From an uncultured Bacilli bacterium (GTDB lineage: Bacteria > Bacillota_I > Bacilli_A > RF39 > UBA660): a stretch of 20,785 bases of DNA. The stretch spans positions 1 to 20,785 of the forward strand of contig CAKOYE010000014.1 in assembly GCA_934130485.1 (NCBI GenBank), read 5' to 3'. The position numbers and the translations under genes are program-made. Each line of letters opens with the position of its first letter. The stretch's first letter is position 1. The notes under the pieces are model-generated. The model was not told the origin of the DNA. It ran no database searches and saw nothing but the letters and a program-made list of their open reading frames with translations. Positions 7,515 through 15,961 of this stretch are shown piece after piece.

Positions 7515-7530
7515 TTTTTCTTAATTTTTA

Positions 7531-7559
7531 TTGTATTGAGAACAAATGTTTGTTATAAT
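7531..7559 (+). promoter_or_regulatory. uvrA promoter containing a LexA-type SOS box
   Basis: TTGTAT (7531-7536), 17-nt spacer, TATAAT (7554-7559) preceded by TGT (extended -10). The spacer holds GAACAAATGTTTG (7540-7552), which matches the Gram-positive LexA/DinR operator CGAAC-N4-GTTCG except for the outermost C and one inner base of the right half. Placement between the -35 and -10 boxes would let LexA block polymerase, and uvrA is a classic SOS gene. Confidence 0.75.
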
Positions 7560-7618
7560 ATTTTGAGAAATTGTTATAAAATTTTTTTATAGGAAAAAAT
7601 AATATAAGAGGTGTATAA

Positions 7619-10432
7619 ATGGATAAGATTATTGTAAAGGGTGCTAGAGAAAATAATTTAAAAAATATAGATATAGAATTACCAAAGAATAAGTTGATTG
7701 TTATGACTGGTGTATCTGGAAGTGGAAAAAGTAGTTTAGCTTTTGACACTATTTATGCAGAAGGACAAAGACGTTATGTAGAAAGTTTAAGTGCTTATGC
7801 AAGACAATTTTTGGGTGGAACAGATAAACCAGATGTTGATTCAATTGAGGGATTAAGTCCAGCGATAAGTATCGATCAAAAAACAACAAATAAAAATCCA
7901 AGAAGTACAGTTGGGACTGTGACAGAAATTTATGACTATTTAAGACTTCTTTATGCAAGAATTGGTATTCCATATTGTCCTAATCATCATAAACCGATTA
8001 CAAGTCAAAGCATTGAAGAAATGACAATTCAAGTTATGAATTTAAGTGTTGGAACTAAAATTCGTATCTTATCGCCAGTTATTCACGGGGAAAAGGGTAC
8101 GTTTAAAGATTTAATTGATGGTTTTAGAAAAGATGGATATGTTCGTATTTGTGTTGATGGTGAAGAATACGATTTATCTAGTTCCTTTGAACTTTCTAAA
8201 ACAAAAAAACATAATATTGAAGTTATTATTGATAGATTAATTATAAAACCAGAAATTAGAAGTCGTTTATATGAATCAATTGAAAATGCCAGTAAGTTAT
8301 CAAATGGTAAAGTTTTAATTAATGTAATTGGTGGAGAAGATTTCTTGATGAGTGAAAAATATGCTTGTCCAGAATGTGATTTTTCTCTTCCAGAATTAGA
8401 ACCTAGAATGTTTTCTTTTAATGCTCCATATGGTGCTTGTAGTGATTGTAAAGGACTTGGCATAAAATATAAAATAGATGAAGATTTAATTATTCCAAAT
8501 CGTAATTTAAGTATAAATGATGGCGCAATTGTGGCAATTAATACGGATGAATCAAATAATATAACAAATACAGAAATAAATACTGTTGCTAAATTCTATG
8601 GTATTGATTTAAATAAACCAGTTAAAGATTTAAAAAAGGAAGAACTTGATATTATTTTATATGGTTCTCATGATATTTTAGAATTTAATTATTCATCAAA
8701 GGCTGGAAATAAAAGAACTAAGAAAGATTATTTTGAAGGAATTATTACAAATTTAGAAAGACGTTATATTGAAACAAAAAGTGGTTGGATAAGAGAATGG
8801 ATAGAGCAATATATGACAGAACTTGAGTGTCCTACTTGTCACGGTGCTAGACTTGATTCATCAGTATTATCGGTTTTAATAGGTAAAAAAAATATTTATG
8901 AATTAACAAAATTAAGTATTCGTGATTTATATGATTTCTTTAAAAATTTGAAATTAAATAAGCAACAAAAAGACATTTCTGAATTAATTATTAAAGAAAT
9001 TAATTCTAGACTTGAATTTTTAATTAATGTAGGAATTGAATATTTGACTTTAAATAGAAGTGCTGGTACTTTAAGTGGTGGAGAAGCGCAAAGAATTCGT
9101 TTAGCTACTCAAATCGGTTCAAGATTAACTGGCGTATTATATGTTTTAGATGAACCTAGTATTGGACTTCATCAAAGAGATAATCAAAGATTAATTAATT
9201 CGATGCTTGAAATGCGTGATTTAGGTAATACCCTAATTGTTGTTGAACATGATACTGATACAATGAAAGCTTGTGATTATTTAGTTGATATTGGTCCTAG
9301 AGCAGGTATCCACGGTGGTGAGGTTGTAGCTTCTGGTACACCACAAGATGTTATGAAAAATCCTAACAGTTTAACAGGAAAATATTTAACAGGGGAATTA
9401 AAAATAGAGGTACCTAGTAAAAGAAGAAAAGGTAATAAAAAATTCTTAGAAATTAAAGGTGCAAGTGAAAATAATTTAAAAAATATTAATGTAAAATTTC
9501 CACTAGGAACATTTATTTGTGTGACAGGTGTATCTGGAAGTGGAAAAAGTAGTTTAATAAATGAAATCTTATATAAAGCAGTTGCAAGTAATTTATATCG
9601 TACTAAATTAAAACCAGGTAAATATAAATCAATAAAGGGTTTAGAAAATATTGATAAAGTTATAGATATTTCTCAAACTCCAATCGGAAGAACGCCAAGA
9701 AGTAATCCGGCAACTTATACAGGTGTTTTTGATGATATAAGAGATGTATTTACAGAAACTAAAGAAGCAAAATTACGAGGATACGATAAGAGCAGATTTT
9801 CATTTAATGTAAAGGGTGGAAGATGTGAAGCTTGTTATGGTGACGGTGTAAAAAAAATAGAGATGCATTTTCTTCCAGATGTATATGTCCCTTGTGAAGT
9901 TTGTGGTGGAACTCGTTATAATAGTGAAACTTTGGAAGTTAAATATAAAGGAAAAAGTATTTATGATGTTTTAGAAATGCGTGTTGAAGAAGCACTTGAA
10001 TTCTTCGAAAATATACCAAAAGTAAAAAATAAACTACAAATGCTTATGGATGTTGGATTATCTTATGTGAAATTAGGTCAAAGTGCTCCTACACTTTCTG
10101 GTGGAGAAGCAGGAAGAGTAAAATTAGCAAAAGAACTTCAAAAGAAGCCAACTGGAAAAAGTTTATTTATTTTAGATGAACCAACAACTGGTCTTCATAC
10201 AGATGATATAAAGAAATTATTAGTAATTTTAAATAGAATAGTTGATAATGGTGATACTGTTATTGTTATTGAACATAATTTGGATGTTATTAAGGTAGCG
10301 GATTATGTGATAGATTTAGGACCAGAAGGCGGAAATATGGGTGGAAATGTTGTTGCAACTGGAACACCTGAAGATATTTGTAAAGTACCAGAGAGTTATA
10401 CTGGTCAGTTTTTGAAGGATTTATTGAATTAG
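7619..10432 (+). CDS. uvrA: Excinuclease ABC subunit A
   Basis: DNA damage sensor of nucleotide excision repair; a dimeric ABC ATPase that loads UvrB at lesions. At 937 aa it has the usual length and a complete set of motifs: first Walker A GVSGSGKSS (about 31-39), zinc module C250/C253/C274/C277, first signature LSGGEAQR (485-492), Walker B VLDEPSIGLH; then second Walker A (about 637-645), second zinc module C736/C739/C759/C762, second signature LSGGEAGR (826 on) and FILDEPTTGLH. The GAGG ribosome site precedes the ATG. Unlike B. subtilis, where uvrB and uvrA form an operon, uvrA stands alone here behind its own LexA-box promoter and is followed by a terminator. Confidence 0.98.
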   Translation: MDKIIVKGARENNLKNIDIELPKNKLIVMTGVSGSGKSSLAFDTIYAEGQRRYVESLSAYARQFLGGTDKPDVDSIEGLSPAISIDQKTTNKNPRSTVGTVTEIYDYLRLLYARIGIPYCPNHHKPITSQSIEEMTIQVMNLSVGTKIRILSPVIHGEKGTFKDLIDGFRKDGYVRICVDGEEYDLSSSFELSKTKKHNIEVIIDRLIIKPEIRSRLYESIENASKLSNGKVLINVIGGEDFLMSEKYACPECDFSLPELEPRMFSFNAPYGACSDCKGLGIKYKIDEDLIIPNRNLSINDGAIVAINTDESNNITNTEINTVAKFYGIDLNKPVKDLKKEELDIILYGSHDILEFNYSSKAGNKRTKKDYFEGIITNLERRYIETKSGWIREWIEQYMTELECPTCHGARLDSSVLSVLIGKKNIYELTKLSIRDLYDFFKNLKLNKQQKDISELIIKEINSRLEFLINVGIEYLTLNRSAGTLSGGEAQRIRLATQIGSRLTGVLYVLDEPSIGLHQRDNQRLINSMLEMRDLGNTLIVVEHDTDTMKACDYLVDIGPRAGIHGGEVVASGTPQDVMKNPNSLTGKYLTGELKIEVPSKRRKGNKKFLEIKGASENNLKNINVKFPLGTFICVTGVSGSGKSSLINEILYKAVASNLYRTKLKPGKYKSIKGLENIDKVIDISQTPIGRTPRSNPATYTGVFDDIRDVFTETKEAKLRGYDKSRFSFNVKGGRCEACYGDGVKKIEMHFLPDVYVPCEVCGGTRYNSETLEVKYKGKSIYDVLEMRVEEALEFFENIPKVKNKLQMLMDVGLSYVKLGQSAPTLSGGEAGRVKLAKELQKKPTGKSLFILDEPTTGLHTDDIKKLLVILNRIVDNGDTVIVIEHNLDVIKVADYVIDLGPEGGNMGGNVVATGTPEDICKVPESYTGQFLKDLLN

Positions 10433-10440
10433 TTATATAG

Positions 10441-10474
10441 CAAAAATAATCTATTGTATTATTTTTGTTTTTTT
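10441..10474 (+). terminator. Intrinsic terminator of uvrA
   Basis: Perfect 10-bp stem CAAAAATAAT / ATTATTTTTG (10441-10450 with 10458-10467), 7-nt loop, then seven T. The loop and right arm also contain the -35 box of the next gene. Confidence 0.8.
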
Positions 10475-10482
10475 GTTATAAT
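10454..10482 (+). promoter_or_regulatory. Promoter nested in the uvrA terminator
   Basis: TTGTAT (10454-10459), 17-nt spacer, TATAAT (10477-10482) with TGT just upstream (extended -10). The predicted start is near 10489, with GAGGGG before the ATG at 10506. The -35 box overlaps the loop and right arm of the uvrA terminator hairpin. Confidence 0.65.
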
Positions 10483-10505
10483 ATGCTTGTTGAGGGGCGA
10501 AATTT

Positions 10506-11600
10506 ATGAATTTATCAAATATAAACAAAAAATTATTCAAATATATAATTATTATTGTATGTGTATTTATTGGTTTCTTTTTAATTCTTGGAATTATTAA
10601 ATTAATTATTGGAAATAAAATTAGTTACCAAAAAATAGAAGATAAAATGAGTCAAGCGGCTATTAATTATATGAAAAATAATGATGCTGATGTTTCAATG
10701 CCAGAGGAAAATGAAGTTATAACAATTGATGTTGAAGATTTGGTTGCTAATAAAAATATGAAAGAATTAAGTAAATATGTTAAAAAAAGCGATGTAAGTT
10801 GTACTGGTAAAGTTGTTGTAAGAAAACAAGATGATAGTTATTTATATATACCTTATTTAGATTGTGGTGATGATTATAAAACAACAACTTTAAAAGATCA
10901 TATTACTGATATTGGAACTGTCGATTCTGGCGATGGCTTATACTATCTTAACAATGAATATATATTTAGAGGAGAATATCTTAATAATTATGTAAAATTT
11001 GCAGGACAAAATTGGAGAATTATTAAAATTGATTCTGATGGTAATATTAAATTATTGCAAGATGAAACCAAAGAACGTAATAATTGGGATAATCGTTATA
11101 ATGTAGATTATAAATCAGGTGTTGGAATCAATAATTATGAATTAAGTAGAGTTAATAAGCGACTAACTGAAATTTATGATGAATTATTCGATGAAAATAC
11201 TAAAAAATATATTGCTACAAAAAATTTGTGCGTAGGTAAAAGATATATTGGTGATACAACAAAAGATGGATTAACTGAATGTTCTGATATACTAGAAAAT
11301 CAAAAAATAGGTTTACTTCAAATAAATGAGTTTTTAATAGCTAGCATAGATTCTAATTGTCAAAAAGTTAGAGATGGTGCTTGTCAAAATTATAATTACT
11401 TAGCAAAATATAAAGAAAATTGGTGGACTATTACAGCTGACGCTTCTAATACTTCAAAAATTTATGAAGTAGTTGGTGGTTCTACTAACGTAACGAATGC
11501 AAGTATTGTAAAGATTATAAGACCAACTATTTATTTAAATAGTGATGTTATATATGTTTCAGGTGATGGTTCACAAGAAAATCCATATATATTCAAATAA
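10506..11600 (+). CDS. Membrane-anchored exported protein of unknown function
   Basis: A 364-residue protein with a basic N-terminus and one hydrophobic segment (about 14-35), followed by an extracellular region. The segment after the anchor (EDKMSQAAINYMKNN) is laid out like a pilin-type helix. Then come a small cysteine-containing unit (SCTGKVVVRK, LDCGDDY) and a larger domain starting YIFRGEYLNNYVKFAGQNWRIIKI, a pattern I associate with surface or pseudopilin-like proteins of uncultured Firmicutes. Six Cys outside the anchor could form disulfides. The end NPYIF with RPTIYLNSDV upstream is typical of such domains. No enzyme motif is visible. Strong ribosome site and its own promoter; monocistronic. 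Confidence 0.75.
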   Translation: MNLSNINKKLFKYIIIIVCVFIGFFLILGIIKLIIGNKISYQKIEDKMSQAAINYMKNNDADVSMPEENEVITIDVEDLVANKNMKELSKYVKKSDVSCTGKVVVRKQDDSYLYIPYLDCGDDYKTTTLKDHITDIGTVDSGDGLYYLNNEYIFRGEYLNNYVKFAGQNWRIIKIDSDGNIKLLQDETKERNNWDNRYNVDYKSGVGINNYELSRVNKRLTEIYDELFDENTKKYIATKNLCVGKRYIGDTTKDGLTECSDILENQKIGLLQINEFLIASIDSNCQKVRDGACQNYNYLAKYKENWWTITADASNTSKIYEVVGGSTNVTNASIVKIIRPTIYLNSDVIYVSGDGSQENPYIFK

Positions 11601-11628
11601 AAAAATAAGATGTTTCTTATTTTTTTAT
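11601..11628. terminator. Bidirectional terminator between convergent genes
   Basis: Ten-bp stem AAAAATAAGA / TCTTATTTTT (11601-11610 with 11615-11624) and a 4-nt loop, flanked by T on the right and A on the left, so it can act on both strands. Its right arm overlaps the stop codon of the minus-strand gene ending at 11617. Confidence 0.75.
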
Positions 11629-12573
11629 TTTATTATTAAATTTTAATCCTTGATATGAATTTCTTCTAAGTTGTTCTTTATCAATATCATTTAAGACGCA
11701 AAATTTTTTTATTAACCAAGTTGGTTCAATTAAATCTTCCTTAACTGGATCACCAGTAATGCGATTTATTACTATTTCTGGTCGTAAATATTCTAATTGA
11801 TCACAAACTATATCTATATATTCTTCTTTCGTTAAAACGTGAAATTTTGTATCATTATATAATTTTTCTAATTTAGTATTTTCTATGATGTGTAACATAT
11901 GAATTTTGATACCCTGAATATCTAAATTATTTATATGTTTTATGGTTTCAATCATCATTTCTTTTGTTTCAAAGGGTAGGCCATTTATAATATGTACAAC
12001 TACATTAATATTTCGTTTTCTTAACTTTAGTACCATTTCATCAAATACTTCTAAACTGTGACATCTATTAATTAATCTTGTTGTTTTTTCGTGAATTGTC
12101 TGTAAACCAAGTTCGATTGTTAAGTAAGTTTTCTTTGATAATTCTTCCAAATAATCAAGACATTCATCACTTATAGCATCTGGTCTTGTTGCGATAGATA
12201 GTCCAATTACATTATTTAAAGCCAAAATACTTTCATATTTTTCCTTTAAAATATCAAGTGGGGCGTAAGTATTTGTATGTGCTTGAAAATATCCAATGTA
12301 TTTCGCATTTGGCCATTTTTTATGTAGAATATCTTTTATTTCATTAAATTGTGTAATCAAATTATCATTAGAATTTCCTGCATAATCACCACTTCCTGAT
12401 TTAGAACAATAAATGCATCCTCCTAATCCAACAGTTCCATCAATATTTGGACATGAAAATCCTGCATTTAAGCTAACTTTGAAAACCTTAGAATTAAATT
12501 TATGTTTATAAAAATAATCTAATGTATGATATCTTTTATTATCGTCTGAGTATTTAAATAAATTTTTAGTCAT
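11617..12573 (-). CDS. Radical SAM protein, TIGR01212/YtqA family
   Basis: Member of a widespread radical SAM family of about 300-320 residues; this one has 318. The iron-sulfur cluster cysteines lie in the family-specific spacing C41 (SCPNIDGT) and C53-x2-C56 (GGCIYC), followed by SGSGDYAG. Other family marks are KYIGYFQAHTNTYAPLDILKEKYE, LSIATRPDAISDECLDYL, ELGLQTIHEKTTRLINRCHS and VHIINGLPFETKEMM. The C-terminus has VINRITGDP. The family resembles Elp3-type radical SAM enzymes, and a role in RNA modification has been proposed for relatives, but the substrate cannot be read from sequence. It runs against the preceding gene and has an extended -10 promoter 16 nt upstream. Confidence 0.9.
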   Translation of the reverse strand: MTKNLFKYSDDNKRYHTLDYFYKHKFNSKVFKVSLNAGFSCPNIDGTVGLGGCIYCSKSGSGDYAGNSNDNLITQFNEIKDILHKKWPNAKYIGYFQAHTNTYAPLDILKEKYESILALNNVIGLSIATRPDAISDECLDYLEELSKKTYLTIELGLQTIHEKTTRLINRCHSLEVFDEMVLKLRKRNINVVVHIINGLPFETKEMMIETIKHINNLDIQGIKIHMLHIIENTKLEKLYNDTKFHVLTKEEYIDIVCDQLEYLRPEIVINRITGDPVKEDLIEPTWLIKKFCVLNDIDKEQLRRNSYQGLKFNNKIKK

Positions 12574-12588
12574 ATAATCACCAAATTA

Positions 12589-12597
12589 ATTATAACA
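12589..12597 (-). promoter_or_regulatory. Extended -10 promoter of the radical SAM gene
   Basis: Minus strand reads TGTTATAAT (12597 to 12589), a perfect extended -10. No good -35 box at 17 nt. The predicted start is about 8-10 nt before the ATG at 12573, so the leader is short. Confidence 0.5.
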
Positions 12598-12654
12598 TAT
12601 ATGTGTAAATTTAATGAAAAAATGTAATTAGTTGTTTAATAAATTATAAATTTT

Positions 12655-12663
12655 TGCTATAAT
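12655..12663 (+). promoter_or_regulatory. Extended -10 promoter of the permease gene
   Basis: TGCTATAAT with a weak -35 (TTTAAT, 12635-12640, 17-nt spacing). The predicted start near 12670 excludes the in-frame GTG at 12668 and supports the ATG at 12683. Confidence 0.55.
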
Positions 12664-12682
12664 CATAGTGGAGGGTATAGAT

Positions 12683-14128
12683 ATGAAAAAAAATAATTTA
12701 TTGAAAATTTTATTTGTTACATTTATATTTGCTGTTTTTTTATCTTGGATTATTCCTGTTGGAGAATATGAAAATGCAGTTTTCAAATTAGGTGAAATAA
12801 CGCCAACTGGTATTTTTGATTTTGCGCTTATACCATTAACAGTTTTTGATCTAGCTTTACCAACAATAATTTTTATTTTGGTAGTTGGAGGTTTTTATGG
12901 AGTTTTAAATAAAACTGGTTCATATGCGACAATGATCCAAAAGTTTGTATCAAAACTAAAGGGAAAAGAAATTAGATTTTTGATTGTAATTACTGTATTA
13001 TTTGGATTATTATCTGCATTAGTAGGTTTAAATATAGGATTTTTCTTTGTAATACCATTAGTTACTGCAATTTTATTTAAATTAGGTTTTTCTAAAATTA
13101 CAACAATGTTGTCAACAATTGGATCAATATTAATAGGTATGATGGGAAGTATTTATAGTTCTGATGTAAGTTATTATATAAATAAATATTTTAGTAATAA
13201 AAGTGATTATAATTATAATACTTCAATATTTCCTGATAGAATAATTTTGTTAATTTTATTGTTGTTTTTGTTAACAATGTTTGTTTTAAAACTAGGAAAA
13301 AAAGATTTGAAATCTAATAATAAAAATGAAGAAATTCCACTTTATATAGAAAAGGAAAAGAGTAAAAAAAGTTGGGTGCCTTTATTTATAATAATTATTA
13401 TATCTTTTGTGTTAATGCTTATTGGAACATTTAAATGGGATGATATACTAGGTTCTGCAAACAACGCAACACCATTTTTAGATTTTTATAAAAAAATGTC
13501 TGAAATAAAATTAGGTGGTATTTCAATCATAACTGGAATTCTAGGAACAGTACCAGCATTTGGATATTGGAAATTGCCATTTTTATCAGTTTTAGTTTTA
13601 TTTATAACTATAATTATATCTTTAATTTATAAATTAAGTTTAGATGATATTATTGAATCATTTGGTAAAGGATTAAAAGAAAATTTAAAATTAGTTTTAT
13701 ATATAATTGGTGCTAATTTAGTATTTATGTTATTGTTTAAAAATGGAGTTAGTGCAAACTATGTAACAACTATTGTTGAATATTTAATGAATTTAACTGA
13801 GAATTTTAATTCTATAATTCTTTCAATAACAACTATTATTTCAAGTTTCTTCTATAACAGTTTTTCAACACTTATATCAACATTATATACACCAACAGTA
13901 ATTTTAACTGGAACAACTGTAAATTTAAGATTTTTAGCAGCATTAATTATTCAAACAATGTATGGATTGGTAATGTTAATTGCACCAACAAGTGTTTTAC
14001 TTATTCTTGGATTGTCGTATTTTAATATATCATACAAAGAATGGTTAAAAAACTCTTGGAAATTATTATTGCAATTACTTATTGTTATCATTGCTTTAAT
14101 AATAATTGTGACTTGTTTTACTATGTAA
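12683..14128 (+). CDS. YfcC-type membrane permease
   Basis: Polytopic membrane protein of 481 residues with about 12 hydrophobic segments, including a first segment ending in SWIIPVGEYE and the following ITPTGIFDF. These are typical of the YfcC/DcuC-related carrier family, whose members are thought to move dicarboxylates, amino acids or peptides. Other family-like stretches are PTIIFILVVGGFYGVLNKTGS and a cytoplasmic loop rich in Lys (about 205-235). Transport substrate unknown. The ATG at 12683 is preferred over GTG at 12668 because GGAGGG lies 7 nt upstream of the ATG and the promoter leaves no room for the GTG. It stands alone, with its own promoter and terminator. Confidence 0.8.
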   Translation: MKKNNLLKILFVTFIFAVFLSWIIPVGEYENAVFKLGEITPTGIFDFALIPLTVFDLALPTIIFILVVGGFYGVLNKTGSYATMIQKFVSKLKGKEIRFLIVITVLFGLLSALVGLNIGFFFVIPLVTAILFKLGFSKITTMLSTIGSILIGMMGSIYSSDVSYYINKYFSNKSDYNYNTSIFPDRIILLILLLFLLTMFVLKLGKKDLKSNNKNEEIPLYIEKEKSKKSWVPLFIIIIISFVLMLIGTFKWDDILGSANNATPFLDFYKKMSEIKLGGISIITGILGTVPAFGYWKLPFLSVLVLFITIIISLIYKLSLDDIIESFGKGLKENLKLVLYIIGANLVFMLLFKNGVSANYVTTIVEYLMNLTENFNSIILSITTIISSFFYNSFSTLISTLYTPTVILTGTTVNLRFLAALIIQTMYGLVMLIAPTSVLLILGLSYFNISYKEWLKNSWKLLLQLLIVIIALIIIVTCFTM

Positions 14129-14143
14129 AACAGTCTTTTTTTT
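14113..14143 (+). terminator. Intrinsic terminator overlapping the permease stop codon
   Basis: Eight-bp stem TGTTTTAC / GTAAAACA (14114-14121 with 14125-14132) around a TAT loop, then GTC and eight T. The stop codon lies in the right arm. Confidence 0.75.
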
Positions 14144-14153
14144 AATTTTTTTA

Positions 14154-14162
14154 TGTTATAAT
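14154..14162 (+). promoter_or_regulatory. Extended -10 promoter of the metallopeptidase gene
   Basis: TGTTATAAT, with no convincing -35 box. The predicted start is near 14169, about 20 nt before the ATG. Confidence 0.5.
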
Positions 14163-14189
14163 TTTAATATAGTTTGTTGGGTGGTAAAA

Positions 14190-14834
14190 ATGAAATATAA
14201 ATTTGAAAACCAAATTTTTAATGTAGAAATAGTAAGAAAAAATAATAAAAATACATATATTAGATTAAAAAATTCAGATACTATTTATGTAACGACTGGT
14301 TTTTTTACAACAAATAATTATATAAAAAAAGTATTAGATCAAAATCATAATTTTTTAAAAAATTCTATTAATAAAATGGAGAAAAAACAAGAATTTGAAG
14401 ATAAATTTATGTTATTAGGCAATGAATATAATATAATTTTTGTTACAAATATTAAAACTGTTGAAATTGACAGTAATAATAAAATTATATATGTTAAAGA
14501 CCAATTGTCGCTAAATAATTGGATAAATGATAAATTAAAACAATTATATTTAGAAAGATTAAATTATAATTATAATCTATTTATAGAAAATATACCATAT
14601 CCGAAATTAAAAATTAGAAGTATGAAAACAAGATGGGGAGTATGTAATAGATCTAATAATACTGTTACAATAAATTCTAAATTAATAAAGTATAGTATTG
14701 AAAAATTAGATTATGTAATAATTCACGAATTATCCCATTTTGTACATTTTAATCATTCAAAATATTTTTGGCAAACTGTTTCAAAATATTGCCCAAATTA
14801 TAAAGTAATAAGAAAAGAGTTAAATAATGTATAA
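14190..14834 (+). CDS. YgjP-type zinc metallopeptidase (DUF45, M48-like)
   Basis: Predicted zinc-dependent hydrolase of 214 residues. The zinc site is H179-E-L-S-H183 followed by H189 in FNHSKYFW, exactly the DUF45 pattern. Just before it, RSMKTRWGVCNRSNNTVTINSKLI carries the family WG motif. The N-terminal 90 residues are a beta-rich region of the same family (YKFENQIFNVEIVRKNNKNTYIRLK). It has no signal peptide, so it is probably cytoplasmic. A GTG at 14181 is in frame, but GGGTGG just before the ATG at 14190 favours the ATG. Family relatives are annotated as metal-dependent hydrolases of unclear substrate; one relative has been reported to act on nucleotides. Confidence 0.88.
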   Translation: MKYKFENQIFNVEIVRKNNKNTYIRLKNSDTIYVTTGFFTTNNYIKKVLDQNHNFLKNSINKMEKKQEFEDKFMLLGNEYNIIFVTNIKTVEIDSNNKIIYVKDQLSLNNWINDKLKQLYLERLNYNYNLFIENIPYPKLKIRSMKTRWGVCNRSNNTVTINSKLIKYSIEKLDYVIIHELSHFVHFNHSKYFWQTVSKYCPNYKVIRKELNNV

Positions 14835-14895
14835 ATGTAATTTTTAATAAAAAAAGAAGAAGTATAAATAAAATATTTCTAAAATTTGAGTTTTA

Positions 14896-14904
14896 TGATA
14901 TAGT
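14896..14904 (+). promoter_or_regulatory. Possible extended -10 promoter of the zinc-ribbon/TPM unit
   Basis: TGATATAGT, extended -10 type, 19 nt before the ATG at 14923. No clear -35 box. Confidence 0.35.
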
Positions 14905-14922
14905 TAAATAGAGGTAGATAAA

Positions 14923-15960
14923 ATGGCAAATGTAGTTAGTGAAAAATGTCCTAGTTGTAATGCACCACTTAAATATGATTCAATAAGCGATCAATTTAAA
15001 TGTGAATATTGTGGTAATATTTATAATTTAGAACAGTTAGAAGAGTATAAAAGTAAAAAAGATGAAATTAAAAAAATGTCTGATATGAATGGCTATAGAT
15101 GTTCAAGTTGTGGTGCAGAAATAATTACTGGTGATAATGTTGCATCAACTTCGTGTATTTATTGTAAAAATACGGCATTAATAAGCGAAAGATTAACAGG
15201 ATTATATGAACCTAGTAAAATTATTACGTTCAAATTTACAAAAGATGACGCTATTAAAGCTTTTAAGAAAAAATGTCACGGTAGACCATTATTGCCTAAA
15301 CAATTCAGTGACATAAAAAATATAGAGGAAATTGAAGGATTATATGTTCCTTTTTGGTTATATGATTGCTCAAATGATGCAAACTTGAATGCTACTTGTA
15401 CTAAAGTTACTTCATGGTCTGATTCTAGGTATCATTATACAAAAACAGATACGTATAATGTAAATAGAAAAGGAACTTTAAATTTTATTAAGGTTCCAAC
15501 TGATGGTTCTAGTCGATTTGATGATACTGTTATGAACGCTATTGAACCATTTAATTATGATGAATTTAAAAATTTTAATATGTCTTATTTATCAGGTTAT
15601 ATTTCGGAAAAGTATGATGTGGATAAAGATAAAGCATATAAAGTTGCAAGTGATCGAATTAGTAATGATTCAAAAAAGTTTTTATTAGATAGTATTAACG
15701 GTTATACATCAAAAAATGTTACTTCAAATAATAATAATATATTACTTAGTAAAACTGATTATGTTTTATTGCCTGTATGGGTTTTAAATTTAAAATTTAA
15801 GGATAAAATATATCATTTTGCTTATAATGGACAAACAGGGAAGATGGTCGGTGAAATACCTGCTGATAAGAAAAAATTGATAATTTCAATCATAATTAGT
15901 TTTGGTTTAACATTTGCAATTGTTTTAATTATTTTTTTAGTACAGGGATATAGGTGGTAA
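14923..15960 (+). CDS. Zinc-ribbon membrane protein (TFIIB-type zinc ribbon family)
   Basis: A 345-residue protein with two four-cysteine zinc ribbons at the N-terminus: C9/C12/C27/C30 (CPSCNAPLKY, CEYCG) and C60/C63/C78/C81 (CSSCGAE, CIYC). A middle domain begins LTGLYEPSKIITFKFTKDDAIKAFKKKC and continues with IEEIEGLYVPFWLYDCS, a stretch shared by many Firmicutes proteins annotated as TFIIB-type zinc ribbon proteins. One C-terminal hydrophobic anchor (about 317-339) is near the end. It is therefore probably a membrane-tethered cytoplasmic protein, possibly a metal-dependent assembly or sensing factor; the function is not established. It is followed after 1 nt by the TPM gene, and this pairing suggests joint action at the membrane. 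Confidence 0.82.
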   Translation: MANVVSEKCPSCNAPLKYDSISDQFKCEYCGNIYNLEQLEEYKSKKDEIKKMSDMNGYRCSSCGAEIITGDNVASTSCIYCKNTALISERLTGLYEPSKIITFKFTKDDAIKAFKKKCHGRPLLPKQFSDIKNIEEIEGLYVPFWLYDCSNDANLNATCTKVTSWSDSRYHYTKTDTYNVNRKGTLNFIKVPTDGSSRFDDTVMNAIEPFNYDEFKNFNMSYLSGYISEKYDVDKDKAYKVASDRISNDSKKFLLDSINGYTSKNVTSNNNNILLSKTDYVLLPVWVLNLKFKDKIYHFAYNGQTGKMVGEIPADKKKLIISIIISFGLTFAIVLIIFLVQGYRW

Positions 15961-15961
15961 A

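Noticed and set aside
7498..7519. Terminator at the end of dxs
   Set aside because: The 9-bp stem is entirely A/T and the T tract is broken by C, so I do not list it as a feature.
7528..8463. Minus-strand open frames inside uvrA and dxs end
   Set aside because: They lie opposite a fully conserved uvrA, have no ribosome sites and show no protein-like features.
12668..12682. GTG at 12668 as the permease start
   Set aside because: The promoter -10 box at 12658-12663 puts the transcript start at about 12670, and GGAGGG is correctly spaced for the ATG at 12683.
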